Origin: Rhizobium phaseoli | GTDB taxonomy: Bacteria > Pseudomonadota > Alphaproteobacteria > Rhizobiales > Rhizobiaceae | Direction: 5' to 3' | Assembly (NCBI RefSeq): GCF_003985125.1 | Contig: NZ_ML133574.1 | Coordinates: 124,001 to 188,000 of the forward strand | Length of the DNA: 64,000 nucleotides | In this document: in pieces, positions 34,784-56,383 of the stretch | Position numbering within the stretch: the stretch's first letter is position 1 | Layout: every line of letters begins with the position of its first letter | Program-made: the position numbers and the translations under genes | Notes under the pieces: model-generated | What the model saw: only the letters and a program-made list of their open reading frames with translations | What the model was told of the DNA's origin: nothing | Database searches by the model: none

Positions 34784-34868
34784 GGAGAGATGCCCGAGTG
34801 GTTAAAGGGGACGGACTGTAAATCCGTTGGCTCAGCCTACGTTGGTTCAAATCCAACTCTCTCCACCA
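34784..34868 (+). tRNA. tRNA-Tyr (anticodon GTA)
   Basis: 85 nt with encoded CCA and a long variable arm, as expected of a type II tRNA. Acceptor GGAGAGA pairs with TCTCTCC; the anticodon loop reads ACTGTAAAT and the T-loop GTTCAAAT. It reads TAC and TAT. Confidence 0.97.
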
Positions 34869-34892
34869 TTCGTCATCGGATCGGACCACCCC

Positions 34893-34966
34893 GCGGGTAT
34901 AGCTCAATGGTAGAGCAGCAGCCTTCCAAGCTGAATACGCGGGTTCGATTCCCGCTACCCGCTCCA
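34893..34966 (+). tRNA. tRNA-Gly (anticodon TCC)
   Basis: 74 nt with encoded CCA. Acceptor GCGGGTA pairs with TACCCGC; anticodon loop CTTCCAA; T-loop GGTTCGATTCC. It is 24 bp after tRNA-Tyr and surely part of the same transcript. Confidence 0.97.
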
Positions 34967-35305
34967 GTCTCCCGTACAGCCAGTTGATACGATCGCAGCC
35001 ACGATCGTGGTGAGCCATGTTCCAGTCTCGGCTGGAAGCCTGCCGCGATTGCCGTAGGCGAGGGTGTCGATGCCGCCGACTGCGGCTCATCCTCGATGAA
35101 TCCGTCCGATTTTTCTCTAAGATTCCAGTGATTTTTGAAAGGGCTGCGGCGAATCGCCTTGCAGGCGGCGAATTGTCTCCCATATGCGCTGTCACGCCAA
35201 GAATGGCGTCTGCAATTAAGTCTTGCGCAATTTCGCCGAAAGCCTTAAACGGCGGCACTAAACCGGTTCGCCGGGGCCACCATTTCGTTCACAGGAAGCA
35301 TTCAA
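34967..35305 (+). promoter_or_regulatory. tuf upstream region with a possible own promoter
   Basis: 339 bp without a gene. CTTGCA at 35158-35163 and CATATG at 35181-35186 with 17 bp between form a plausible promoter, about 115 bp before tuf. Transcription may also continue from the tRNA promoter, as in the E. coli tufB operon. ACAGGAAGC at 35290-35298 is the ribosome binding site of tuf. Confidence 0.38.
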
Positions 35306-36481
<1,176 letters not shown>

Positions 36482-36507
36482 TCCTGGGATTACCTGCAAT
36501 TCCGGAA

Positions 36508-36542
36508 AAACCCCGCTGGCGACAGCGGGGTGTTTTCGTTTT
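36508..36542 (+). terminator. Terminator of tuf copy 1
   Basis: ACCCCGCT at 36510-36517 pairs with AGCGGGGT at 36524-36531 and is followed by GTTTTCGTTTT. Confidence 0.85.
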
Positions 36543-36686
36543 GATGGCTGACCGACGGATTAACAGGTGTTGTAAAAATATCGTTAAACAGGCCCGTCAC
36601 AGTATTTTGTTCATCTCACGTTCAGAAACCGGTTTGTGATTGGCCCATTTTAGTTCAGACTCCTCCTTGTAGAGAGGAGAGTCCGC

Positions 36687-36821
36687 ATGATTCCAAAGGC
36701 CACATTTGTTGCGACCATATTCGCAATGTATGTTTTCACGATGTTTTTCATCGCTGCGATCCCGCAAGAGGTTGTTCAATCGGCCGGCGTGCAGGTCGAT
36801 GAGGTCAGCGTCGTCAAGTGA
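36687..36821 (+). CDS. 44-residue single-span membrane protein
   Basis: Starts MIPKATFVATIFAMY, with one hydrophobic segment up to about residue 25, then a short soluble tail ending VSVVK. A clear AGGAGA lies seven bases before the ATG. That ribosome binding site is partly complementary to GACTCCTCC at 36658-36666, so a hairpin may mask it. Too short for most gene callers. It lies alone between tuf and the dehydrogenase gene. No family recognised. Confidence 0.6.
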   Translation: MIPKATFVATIFAMYVFTMFFIAAIPQEVVQSAGVQVDEVSVVK

Positions 36822-36988
36822 CGGCCCTGCAAATCATCGCCAGATTCGGCGGTGATTGGAAAGGATGATCAGGCGCCTGACGCAGGCGACCTGATGACGC
36901 GGGGGTGAGACTCTCGCAGGACGCTCGCTTGCTCTTCGCGCGGAAGCGTCTAACTATGCCTCCGATCTCAAGACGCGGAGGATATTCC

Positions 36989-37882
36989 ATGAAAAAGCGG
37001 ATCCTGTTCACGGGTGGTTCGGGCAAGGCGGGTCGTCATGCCGTGCCATGGCTTGTCGATGCCGGTTACGAAGTGCACAACCTCGATCTCGTGCCCTTGG
37101 ACAGCCCCGGCGTCACCAATCTCATCGCCGATATCACCGACAGCGGTCAGGTCTTCAACGCCTTGTCGATGCATCGCGATTTTCCCGATCTCGATGCGGA
37201 CAGGGGCGTTCAGTCCTTCGATGCGGTCGTGCATTTCGCCGCCATCCCCCGCATCCTGATCAAGCCCGACAACGAGACCTTTCGCATCAACACGATGGGC
37301 ACCTACAACGTCATCGAGGCGGCGGTGAAGCTCGGCATCCGCAAGATCATCGTCGCTTCGAGCGAGACCACCTACGGCGTCTGCTTCGCCGAAGGCCATC
37401 GCGATTTTCACCAGTTCCCGCTGGAAGAGGATTACGACGTCAATCCGATGGATTCCTACGGCCTTTCCAAGGTGGTCAACGAAAAGACCGCGCGCGCCTT
37501 TGCCGAGCGTTCGGGCTTCGACATCTATGCGCTGCGTATCGGCAACGTCATCGAACCGCACGAATATGAGAGGTTCCCGACCTACTTCGCCAATCCCGAG
37601 ACGCGCAAGCGAATCGCCTGGAGTTATATCGACGCCCGTGACCTCGGCCAGATCTGCCATCTCTGCATCGAGAAGGACGGTCTCGGCTATCAGGTCTTCA
37701 ATGCTGCCAACGACACGGTTTCGGCCAATACGCCGTCGAAGGAGTTGGCGAAGCGATTCTACCCGAACGTGCCCTTCACCCGCGAAATCGGCGAATATGA
37801 GGGGCTGCTTTCCAACCGAAAGATTCGCGAAGTGCTGGGCTTCAAGGAAGAGCACGACTGGCGGAAATATGTGAAGGTCTGA
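36989..37882 (+). CDS. NAD-dependent epimerase/dehydratase (extended SDR)
   Basis: 297 residues from the ATG at 36989, which has GCGGAGG upstream; a longer frame to 36905 lacks such a signal. The cofactor motif is TGGSGKAGR at residues 8-16, the active-site Ser/Thr lies in SSETTYG, and the catalytic pair is in SYGLSK (YxxxK). These proteins act on sugar nucleotides or uronates in the cytoplasm; the substrate is unknown. It interrupts the otherwise conserved tuf to tRNA-Trp spacing. Confidence 0.85.
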   Translation: MKKRILFTGGSGKAGRHAVPWLVDAGYEVHNLDLVPLDSPGVTNLIADITDSGQVFNALSMHRDFPDLDADRGVQSFDAVVHFAAIPRILIKPDNETFRINTMGTYNVIEAAVKLGIRKIIVASSETTYGVCFAEGHRDFHQFPLEEDYDVNPMDSYGLSKVVNEKTARAFAERSGFDIYALRIGNVIEPHEYERFPTYFANPETRKRIAWSYIDARDLGQICHLCIEKDGLGYQVFNAANDTVSANTPSKELAKRFYPNVPFTREIGEYEGLLSNRKIREVLGFKEEHDWRKYVKV

Positions 37883-38050
37883 ACGTTTGCAGGCTGTACG
37901 ATGGAAAGCCCCGTTGCCCGCAAATGAGCAGAACTGCTTTGAAAATCGAAAATCGTGCTTGCCAATCCGCCGCTGCCGTCTTAAAGGGAGCGCCATGCAT
38001 TTCGGCAGCGATTTGCGGGCCTTGGCCCACGCGCTGAAGGAGAGGCATGA

Positions 38051-38126
<76 letters not shown>

Positions 38127-38221
38127 TCTTCCCTAAAAACGGACAGCGCGGCCATGCTCGCGGCATTCCGGTCGGGGGATTGATCGGTGGTAACTTATTT
38201 CGTTAAACTTCGGTTTCCCTC

Positions 38222-38250
38222 TTGTGTATTCGGAAATCGGTGTTTATTTA
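38222..38250 (+). promoter_or_regulatory. Possible secE-nusG promoter
   Basis: TTGTGT at 38222-38227 and TATTTA at 38245-38250 with 17 bp between, about 70 bp before secE. A second candidate, TTGATC at 38180 with TTAAAC at 38203, is also spaced by 17 bp. Confidence 0.38.
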
Positions 38251-38321
38251 GGGTTCAACAGACACGCGGTGCGTGGGGCTGATAGTTTCAGCTTTACGCG
38301 CCGTAATTGCGTGGGCAATCG

Positions 38322-38522
38322 ATGGCATCCAAATCCAATCCGTTTGCGTTTCTGCAGCAGGTTCGCTCCGAGACGTCTAAAGTTACATGGCCGTCGCGCC
38401 GCGAGACGATGATCTCGACGGTTATGGTGCTGGTGATGGTGGTTTTCGCCGCGCTGTTTTTCTTTGCTGCTGACCAGCTGATCGGCTGGGTTCTGAGCTT
38501 CGTGCTCAATACCGGCAACTGA
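38322..38522 (+). CDS. secE: Preprotein translocase subunit SecE
   Basis: 66 residues with one C-terminal membrane span and the conserved amphipathic segment VRSETSKVTWPSRRET before it. SecE clamps the SecY channel in the inner membrane. I take the ATG at 38322; the frame extends five codons upstream without a better signal. nusG begins 17 bp after its stop, a coupling conserved in bacteria. Confidence 0.96.
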   Translation: MASKSNPFAFLQQVRSETSKVTWPSRRETMISTVMVLVMVVFAALFFFAADQLIGWVLSFVLNTGN

Positions 38523-38539
38523 TACGGGTGGAGATGAAA

Positions 38540-39070
38540 ATGGCGGCACGTTGGTACATCGTCCACGCGTATTCCAATTTTGAAAAGAAGGTGGCTGAGG
38601 ACATCGAGAACAAGGCTCGCCAGAAGGGGCTTGAGCACCTGTTCGAAAAGATCCTCGTGCCGACCGAAAAGGTGGTGGAAGTGCGTCGCGGCCGCAAGGT
38701 CGACAGTGAGCGCAAGTTCTTCCCGGGTTATGTCCTTGTCCGCGCCAATCTGACGGATGAGGCCTACCACCTGATCAAGAATACGCCGAAGGTCACCGGC
38801 TTCCTCGGCTCCGACAATAAGCCCGTTCCGATTCCGGATTATGAAGCCGAGCGTATTCTCGGTCAGGTCCAGGAAGGCGTCGAGCGGCCGAAGGCGTCGA
38901 TCACCTTCGAGATCGGTGAACAGGTCCGCGTTTCCGACGGTCCGTTCGCTTCGTTCAACGGCACGGTTCAGGATGTGGACGAAGAACGTTCGCGCCTGAA
39001 GGTTGAGGTGTCGATCTTCGGCCGCGCAACGCCGGTCGAACTGGAATACGCTCAGGTCGAGAAGGTCTGA
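38540..39070 (+). CDS. nusG: Transcription termination/antitermination protein NusG
   Basis: 176 residues. NGN domain from WYIVHAYSNFEKKVAE, then the C-terminal KOW domain (GEQVRVSDGPFASFNGTVQDVDEERSRLKVEV). NusG binds RNA polymerase and couples it to Rho or the ribosome. GGTGGAG is six bases before the ATG at 38540; two further in-frame starts lie just upstream, within or before that signal. Confidence 0.96.
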   Translation: MAARWYIVHAYSNFEKKVAEDIENKARQKGLEHLFEKILVPTEKVVEVRRGRKVDSERKFFPGYVLVRANLTDEAYHLIKNTPKVTGFLGSDNKPVPIPDYEAERILGQVQEGVERPKASITFEIGEQVRVSDGPFASFNGTVQDVDEERSRLKVEVSIFGRATPVELEYAQVEKV

Positions 39071-39247
39071 TTGCAAGAGATTGGAAGCTGGCTCTTGTGG
39101 CCTGTTTCCCGCGGACCTTGTCCGCATCCGCGTGGAAGGTGAGGGGTCTTAGCCGGACCCTAATGATCCGCACCACGCAACCGCAGCCGCCGGAGCGATC
39201 CGGCATCACGGACCGGGCGACTGGTCGTTCATGAAAGGCAGAGAGAT

Positions 39248-39679
39248 ATGGCTAAGAAAGTTGCAGGCCAGCTCAAGCTTCAGGTCAAGGCAGGATCGGC
39301 AAACCCGTCCCCGCCGATTGGTCCGGCGCTTGGTCAGCGTGGCATTAACATCATGGAATTCTGCAAGGCGTTCAATGCCGCCACGCAGGAAATGGAAAAG
39401 GGCATGCCGATTCCGGTCGTCATCACCTATTACCAGGACAAGTCCTTCACCTTCGCGATGAAGCAGCCGCCGGTCAGCTACTGGCTGAAGAAGGAAGCAA
39501 AGATCACGTCCGGTTCCAAGACCCCGGGCAAGGGTCCGAAGGCCGGTACCCTCACCAAGGCTCAGATCAAGACGATCGCCGAAGCCAAGATGAAGGACCT
39601 GAACGCAGCAGATATCGAAGGTGCAATGGCGATGATCGAGGGCTCTGCCCGCGCCATGGGCCTGGAAGTGGTGGGTTAA
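39248..39679 (+). CDS. rplK: 50S ribosomal protein L11
   Basis: 143 residues, full length. The N-terminal domain opens KVAGQLKLQVKAGSANPSPPIGPALGQRGINI in broken pieces typical of uL11, and the C-terminal domain binds 23S rRNA at the GTPase centre. The preceding 177 bp are gene-free and contain GCGGAC/GTCCGC arms at 39111-39125. In E. coli the rplK leader is where L1 represses the rplKA pair; the same role is possible here. Confidence 0.98.
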   Translation: MAKKVAGQLKLQVKAGSANPSPPIGPALGQRGINIMEFCKAFNAATQEMEKGMPIPVVITYYQDKSFTFAMKQPPVSYWLKKEAKITSGSKTPGKGPKAGTLTKAQIKTIAEAKMKDLNAADIEGAMAMIEGSARAMGLEVVG

Positions 39680-39683
39680 GACC

Positions 39684-40385
39684 ATGGCAGGCAAGCGCAC
39701 TCGCAAAATCAACGAAGGTGTTGATCCGACCAAGCTCTACGCTCTGACCCAGGCCATCGGCATGGTCAAGGAACGGGCTGTCGCCAAGTTCGACGAAACC
39801 ATCGAAGTCTCGATGAATCTCGGTGTTGACCCGCGTCATGCGGACCAGATGGTTCGCGGCGTCGTCAATCTGCCGAACGGCACGGGCCGTACGGTTCGCG
39901 TCGCAGTCTTCGCTCGTGGCGCCAAGGCTGACGAAGCCAAGGCTGCCGGTGCCGATGTTGTCGGCGCCGAAGACCTCGTTGAAATCGTCCAGGGCGGCAA
40001 GATCGAATTCGATCGCTGCATCGCCACCCCCGACATGATGCCGCTCGTCGGCCGTCTCGGTAAGGTTCTCGGCCCGCGCGGCATGATGCCGAACCCGAAG
40101 GTCGGCACCGTCACCATGGACGTCGCCGGAGCCGTCAAGGCTTCCAAGGGCGGCGCTGTCGAGTTCCGCGTCGAGAAGGCTGGTATCGTCCATGCCGGCA
40201 TCGGCAAGGCCTCCTTCGACGCCAAGGCTCTGGAAGAAAACATCCGCGCCTTCGCCGACGCCGTCATCAAGGCGAAGCCGGCTGGCGCCAAGGGCAACTA
40301 CGTCAAGCGCGTGGCGATTTCCTCGACCATGGGCCCGGGCGTCAAGATCGAAGTCGGCTCGGTCACCGCAGCACCGACTGCATAA
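39684..40385 (+). CDS. rplA: 50S ribosomal protein L1
   Basis: 233 residues. The uL1 signature (GRLGKVLGPRGMMPNPKVGTV split over residues 127-147) is intact. L1 forms the mobile stalk at the ribosomal E site and in many bacteria represses its own mRNA. It starts 4 bp after rplK and is followed by three hairpins in a row. Confidence 0.98.
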   Translation: MAGKRTRKINEGVDPTKLYALTQAIGMVKERAVAKFDETIEVSMNLGVDPRHADQMVRGVVNLPNGTGRTVRVAVFARGAKADEAKAAGADVVGAEDLVEIVQGGKIEFDRCIATPDMMPLVGRLGKVLGPRGMMPNPKVGTVTMDVAGAVKASKGGAVEFRVEKAGIVHAGIGKASFDAKALEENIRAFADAVIKAKPAGAKGNYVKRVAISSTMGPGVKIEVGSVTAAPTA

Positions 40386-40713
40386 GTTGATTGCCGGACC
40401 TCGGTCCGGTCACTGAATTTCCGGCCTCGCAAGGGGCCGGAATATTCCGGAGAAATCCGGAATCCTGTCCGAGATTGCAGGTGGTTTTCCCTTAATCACG
40501 TTGCCTGCATGAGACGGGTAAGACCCGAATTCCTGAAGTTCGCTTCTAGAAACTCGGTTCGAGCCTTGGATGCCTTGTGCCTTCTTAGCCTTTATTGGCG
40601 CGGAAGCGCGGGGGGACAGGATCCTCAAGCGTCGCTTGGGATCTCGCATGATCCCGGGAGGCAAAAGGCAACCCGGCGGGCCCGGTTTCGGTCCCGCCAA
40701 CTGGAGATAGGCA
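40386..40713 (+). promoter_or_regulatory. rplJ leader with serial hairpins
   Basis: 328 bp without a gene. Three perfect hairpins follow each other: CCGGACC/GGTCCGG at 40394-40409, TTCCGGCC/GGCCGGAA at 40419-40442 and ATTCCGG/CCGGAAT at 40444-40463. Nearer rplJ are GGGATC/GATCCC and a GGCGGG/CCCGCC arm pair. This is where the L10-L12 complex binds to repress rplJL in other bacteria; the equivalence here is inferred from position. Confidence 0.5.
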
Positions 40714-41232
40714 GTGGAAAGAGCGGAAAAACGCGAATTCGTCACGGAACTGAACGAAGTCTTCAAGGCTTCGGGCTCAGTTGTCGTGGCCCACTATGCT
40801 GGTGCCACAGTCGCGCAGATGAACGATTTTCGTTCGAAGATGCGTGCAGCTGGCGGTACCGTCAAAGTCGCGAAGAACCGCCTGGCCAAAATTGCCCTTC
40901 AGGGTACGGAAGCGGAAGGGATGTCGAATCTCTTCAAGGGTCAGACGCTGATTGCATACAGCAACGATCCGATCACCGCTCCGAAGGTCGTCATGGATTT
41001 CGCCAAGACCAACGACAAGATCGTGGTCCTCGGCGGCGCCATGGGAACAACCACGCTCAACGCCGAAGCAGTCAAGTCGCTTGCGACCCTGCCTTCGCTC
41101 GACGAGCTGCGTGCGAAGCTGCTGGGCATGATCCAGACGCCGGCTACCCGCATCGCTGGGGTTGTTGCAGCACCGGCAAGCCAGCTTGCTCGCGTGTTTG
41201 CGGCCTACGCCAAGAAGGACGAAGCCGCTTAA
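40714..41232 (+). CDS. rplJ: 50S ribosomal protein L10
   Basis: 172 residues with a GTG start and GGAGATAGG upstream. The N-terminal half binds 23S rRNA and the C-terminal helix anchors L7/L12 dimers. The sequence VAHYAGATVAQMNDFRSKMRAAG is typical when read in parts. It is followed 58 bp later by rplL. Confidence 0.97.
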   Translation: MERAEKREFVTELNEVFKASGSVVVAHYAGATVAQMNDFRSKMRAAGGTVKVAKNRLAKIALQGTEAEGMSNLFKGQTLIAYSNDPITAPKVVMDFAKTNDKIVVLGGAMGTTTLNAEAVKSLATLPSLDELRAKLLGMIQTPATRIAGVVAAPASQLARVFAAYAKKDEAA

Positions 41233-41290
41233 GGCGGTTTTTCGCTGTTTATAATCAACCGGTTCGAACCGAACAAAAGGAACTAGTAAA

Positions 41291-41674
<384 letters not shown>

Positions 41675-41688
41675 GCTTGAACTGCTTT

Positions 41689-41726
41689 TGGGAGGTGGCA
41701 TTTGCTGCCTCCCATTTGCCGTTTTT
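41689..41726 (+). terminator. rplL-rpoB attenuator
   Basis: TGGGAGG at 41689-41695 pairs with CCTCCCA at 41708-41714, followed by TTTGCCGTTTTT. By position it matches the partial terminator that lowers rpoBC expression relative to ribosomal proteins in E. coli. Confidence 0.7.
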
Positions 41727-41734
41727 CTGAACGA

Positions 41735-41772
41735 ATTACCCAAAAGCCGCGTCAAAACGGCTTTTGGGTAAT
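41735..41772 (+). promoter_or_regulatory. Perfect 15-bp stem-loop between rplL and rpoB
   Basis: ATTACCCAAAAGCCG at 41735-41749 and CGGCTTTTGGGTAAT at 41758-41772 are exact inverted repeats with an 8-base loop. No T-run follows. In E. coli an RNase III site lies in this intergenic region, so a processing site is a reasonable guess. Confidence 0.6.
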
Positions 41773-41935
41773 GGGTTCTTCAAAAGGATAGTCTCGCACC
41801 GAGGGCAGCACAGCAATCCGAGCTGGGCGTTTTCGGGAGTCGGACGAGATTGAACTACCCATTGATTGACGGGGTCGACTGGCCATCGGTTCCCGTCCGT
41901 TGCAGGCCCGGGTGCAAGATTTTGAAGGAGCGACG

Positions 41936-46075
<4,140 letters not shown>

Positions 46076-46263
46076 CCATTGATAGGGCGTGCGCTGCCAT
46101 GCGGCGCACGCCGGTCCCGCCGGACGCCGCATCCATGTCGGCCCGGAAGGGAAGTTTCGCCGCATCTTGCGGTTATTCTCGTTTAAGCGAGGGAGGCGGC
46201 TCCCGGGAAATTGCCGCTGACCATCGCATTTTGAGGGCGCTTTAGCCCATGAAGGAGACAGGC

Positions 46264-50472
<4,209 letters not shown>

Positions 50473-50508
50473 TCCGCGGCTGACATCCCGGACTTAAGAT
50501 ACGAATTG

Positions 50509-50545
50509 AAAAACCGCCCGGAGCGATCCGGGCGGTTTTCATTTT
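50509..50545 (+). terminator. Terminator of the rpoBC operon
   Basis: AAAACCGCCCGGA at 50510-50522, GCGA loop, TCCGGGCGGTTTT at 50527-50539, then CATTTT. A 13-bp perfect stem with a GNRA loop. Confidence 0.92.
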
Positions 50546-50651
50546 GCTATGCTCTGGTCGATCCGGCGGGGAGGGGGCGAACTGCGTGTCTTGGAGGTCC
50601 TGGAGGCGAGCGCAGCACTCGCCCCTGCGGTCTCGCCGCCGGCCGCTCCCC

Positions 50652-50945
50652 TCAGCTGAACCGGATGATCGCGACCTCGCCGTCGACCGCGCCCTGATAG
50701 GCCGAGGCATGCGGCTCTTCGGCCGGAACTTCGGTCAGCATGCCGATCTGTTCGAGATCGGCCTCGATGAAGCCTTGCTCGGCAAGGGCGTTCAAGGCTT
50801 CGCGCACGGCCGTATCGTCGTCGGGCGCCTTCAGCATGATGTGCAGGTCGATGCCTTCGCTGGAGTCGGACTCATAGCCTTTGCCGATGATGATGAAGAT
50901 CATCGGCCCGTCGAAATTGTTGTCGTTATCCGGTGTCGTGATCAT
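50652..50945 (-). CDS. 97-residue protein of unknown function, opposite strand to the operon
   Basis: Start ATG 50945 with GAAGGAC at the right distance. The protein is acidic, has no signal peptide, and contains a short hydrophobic strand (MIFIIIGKGY) followed by a mixed alpha/beta pattern (VREALNALAEQGFIEADLEQIGML). Codon use and the ribosome binding site look real. I do not recognise the family. It lies between rpoC and rpsL in the reverse direction. Confidence 0.68.
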   Translation of the reverse strand: MITTPDNDNNFDGPMIFIIIGKGYESDSSEGIDLHIMLKAPDDDTAVREALNALAEQGFIEADLEQIGMLTEVPAEEPHASAYQGAVDGEVAIIRFS

Positions 50946-51444
50946 CGCTGTCCTTCGGCTTTCGTGACGATTCGATCGCTCGAATCCTGCTATGAGGGCT
51001 TAACGCCGCAATTACTGATTCCTTAACTGCTTTTGTTGCGATGCCCAAGTTTTTATCTTGGATCACACCCGTGCATTCGTCTAGAAGGGTGAAAACAGGG
51101 CATCCGGCCCGCATATCAAGGCGATACGGCGAGTTTATTTCTTAACCGGCCTTGACGAGAGGGGTGGAAACCAGTAGTACCCCGCCCATCAGATCCCATG
51201 TGAGGCTTGGCTGTTCGGGGCGACGCGCCCTGAAGTTCACCTCAAACAAGGTTCTAAACGCACGTTGAAGTCATGATGCTGCACGCATGACGCATGATTT
51301 TATGCGTCCTCTGCTCCTTGTGGTCCATCTGCGGAAGCGGATCGGGCCATATTTTGCGCATTGAAGCGAAAACATGCGTCATTGCCGGAGACGGCGCGAG
51401 TTCAAGCCCGCAAGGGTACTGAGATAAACGTAAGGGATGGTTGA
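50946..51444 (+). promoter_or_regulatory. rpsL operon promoter and leader region
   Basis: 499 bp without a gene. A promoter candidate is TTGACG at 51152-51157 and TAGTAC at 51175-51180, spaced by 17 bp. Downstream a hairpin pairs GACGCAT at 51289-51295 with ATGCGTC at 51302-51308, and a related ATGCGTC recurs at about 51374. The long leader may take part in str-operon control, which in E. coli involves S7, though there the site is between rpsL and rpsG. Confidence 0.4.
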
Positions 51445-51816
51445 ATGCCTACCGTAAACCAGCTGATCCGCAAGCCTCGCCAGGCGAACGTAAAGCGTAA
51501 TAAGGTTCCCGCTCTCCAGGAGAACCCGCAGAAGCGCGGCGTTTGCACGCGCGTCTACACGACGACGCCGAAGAAGCCGAACTCGGCTCTGCGTAAGGTC
51601 GCCAAGATCCGCCTGACCAACGGCTTCGAAGTCATTGGTTACATCCCCGGTGAAGGTCATAACCTTCAGGAACACTCCGTCGTGATGATCCGCGGCGGCC
51701 GCGTCAAGGACCTTCCGGGTGTCCGTTACCACATCATCCGCGGCGTTCTCGATACCCAGGGTGTCAAGAACCGCAAGCAGCGCCGCTCCAAGTACGGCGC
51801 GAAGCGTCCGAAGTAA
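51445..51816 (+). CDS. rpsL: 30S ribosomal protein S12
   Basis: 123 residues. The conserved loop TPKKPNSALRKVAK carries the Lys that, when changed, gives streptomycin resistance; here it is wild type. PGVRYHIIRG holds the second loop. S12 monitors codon-anticodon pairing at the decoding site. First gene of the str operon; rpsG follows after 77 bp. Confidence 0.98.
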   Translation: MPTVNQLIRKPRQANVKRNKVPALQENPQKRGVCTRVYTTTPKKPNSALRKVAKIRLTNGFEVIGYIPGEGHNLQEHSVVMIRGGRVKDLPGVRYHIIRGVLDTQGVKNRKQRRSKYGAKRPK

Positions 51817-51893
51817 TTCGGTTTTGAATAGTCCGGCGCTGCGCGAGGTCCTCCGCGTGATGAAGCGCCTTAACGGTTGAAGAGACGAAAAGT

Positions 51894-52364
51894 ATGTCCA
51901 GACGTCATAAAGCAGAAAAGCGTGAGATCAATCCGGATCCGAAGTTCGGCGATCTCGTTGTCACCAAGTTCATGAATGCCATCATGCTCGATGGTAAGAA
52001 GTCCGTTGCTGAAAACATCGTCTATGGTGCGTTCGACGCCGTTCAGGGCAAGTCCAAGCAGGAGCCGCTTTCGGTTTTCCATTCTGCGCTCGACAACATT
52101 GCCCCGCACGTTGAAGTCCGTTCGCGCCGCGTCGGTGGTGCGACCTACCAGGTTCCGGTCGACGTTCGTCCGGAGCGCCGCCAGGCCCTCGCCATTCGCT
52201 GGCTGATCGCCGCCGCCCGCAAGCGCAACGAAACGACCATGATCGATCGTCTTTCCGGCGAACTGCTCGATGCGTCCAACAACCGCGGCTCCGCCGTCAA
52301 GAAGCGCGAAGACACGCACAAGATGGCTGACGCCAACCGCGCGTTCTCGCACTATCGCTGGTAA
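51894..52364 (+). CDS. rpsG: 30S ribosomal protein S7
   Basis: 156 residues, all-helical uS7 with the 16S-binding N-terminus ([20 protein letters not shown]) and the beta-hairpin [17 protein letters not shown]7 nucleates assembly of the 30S head. AGAGACGAAAAGT precedes the ATG. It lies 29 bp upstream of fusA. Confidence 0.98.
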
Positions 52365-52393
52365 TTCCGAACGGTATCGAAAGGCAGTCCACA

Positions 52394-54493
<2,100 letters not shown>

Positions 54494-54561
54494 CCGGAAT
54501 ACCAATTGACCGATAACAAGAATTAGATCCCCTCGGGGACTAGCAAAACGGAGAGCCGAAA

Positions 54562-55737
<1,176 letters not shown>

Positions 55738-56041
55738 TTCCTTCGGCCGCTCCGGTGGAGTGGCCGATTCGATGACATTATTATGAAGCAGGCGGCGCAA
55801 GCCGCTTGCTTATTACACAGAAATATAGCAAATGGCGCGCGAGCGCGATTTGCGTACTGCTTCGGATGACGAAGCGGTGACTAAACAACCAATTAAGGTG
55901 GGCTAGAAGGCCCTGAAGACTGGATAGGGTTCCGCTTCGGCGCCCTCTCGATCTTTGAAACCGGTGGTCCGCCTTAGGAAGAAAGAACAACCCGTGTCTT
56001 GTCCAGAGACATGTGGAAAACAAACACAAGGATAACGTCGA
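55738..56041 (+). promoter_or_regulatory. tuf-rpsJ intergenic region (terminator and S10 leader)
   Basis: 304 bp. GGCCGCTCC/GGAGTGGCC forms a first hairpin just after tuf, then the terminator-like hairpin listed separately. The rest has no gene and should contain the S10 promoter and leader; in E. coli the S10 leader is the target of L4, but I cannot recognise such a structure here. Confidence 0.4.
55786..55813 (+). terminator. Terminator of the str operon
   Basis: AAGCAGGCGGC at 55786-55796, loop GCAA, GCCGCTTGCTT at 55801-55811, one G-T pair in an 11-bp stem. The following T-run is short (ATT), so strength is uncertain. Confidence 0.6.
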
Positions 56042-56350
56042 ATGAACGGCCAAAATATCCGCATTCGCCTGAAGGCGTTCGATCACCGGATTCTCGATGC
56101 TTCTACGCGCGAGATCGTGTCGACGGCGAAGCGCACCGGTGCAAGCGTCCGGGGCCCCGTTCCGCTTCCGACCCGCATCGAGAAGTTTACGGTCAACCGG
56201 TCCCCGCACATCGACAAGAAGAGCCGCGAACAGTTCGAGATGCGCACGCATAAGCGCCTTCTCGACATCGTAGACCCGACCCCGCAGACGGTGGACGCGC
56301 TGATGAAGCTCGATCTCGCCGCCGGTGTCGATGTTGAGATCAAGCTCTGA
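56042..56350 (+). CDS. rpsJ: 30S ribosomal protein S10
   Basis: 102 residues, uS10 with the loop PLPTRIEKFTVNRSPHIDKKS read in parts. A head protein of the small subunit, and NusE in antitermination. First gene of the S10 operon; AAGGATAACG precedes the start. rplC follows after 33 bp. Confidence 0.98.
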   Translation: MNGQNIRIRLKAFDHRILDASTREIVSTAKRTGASVRGPVPLPTRIEKFTVNRSPHIDKKSREQFEMRTHKRLLDIVDPTPQTVDALMKLDLAAGVDVEIKL

Positions 56351-56383
56351 GCTTGCTCGAGCTGAGTTGGAAGGATTGAACCG

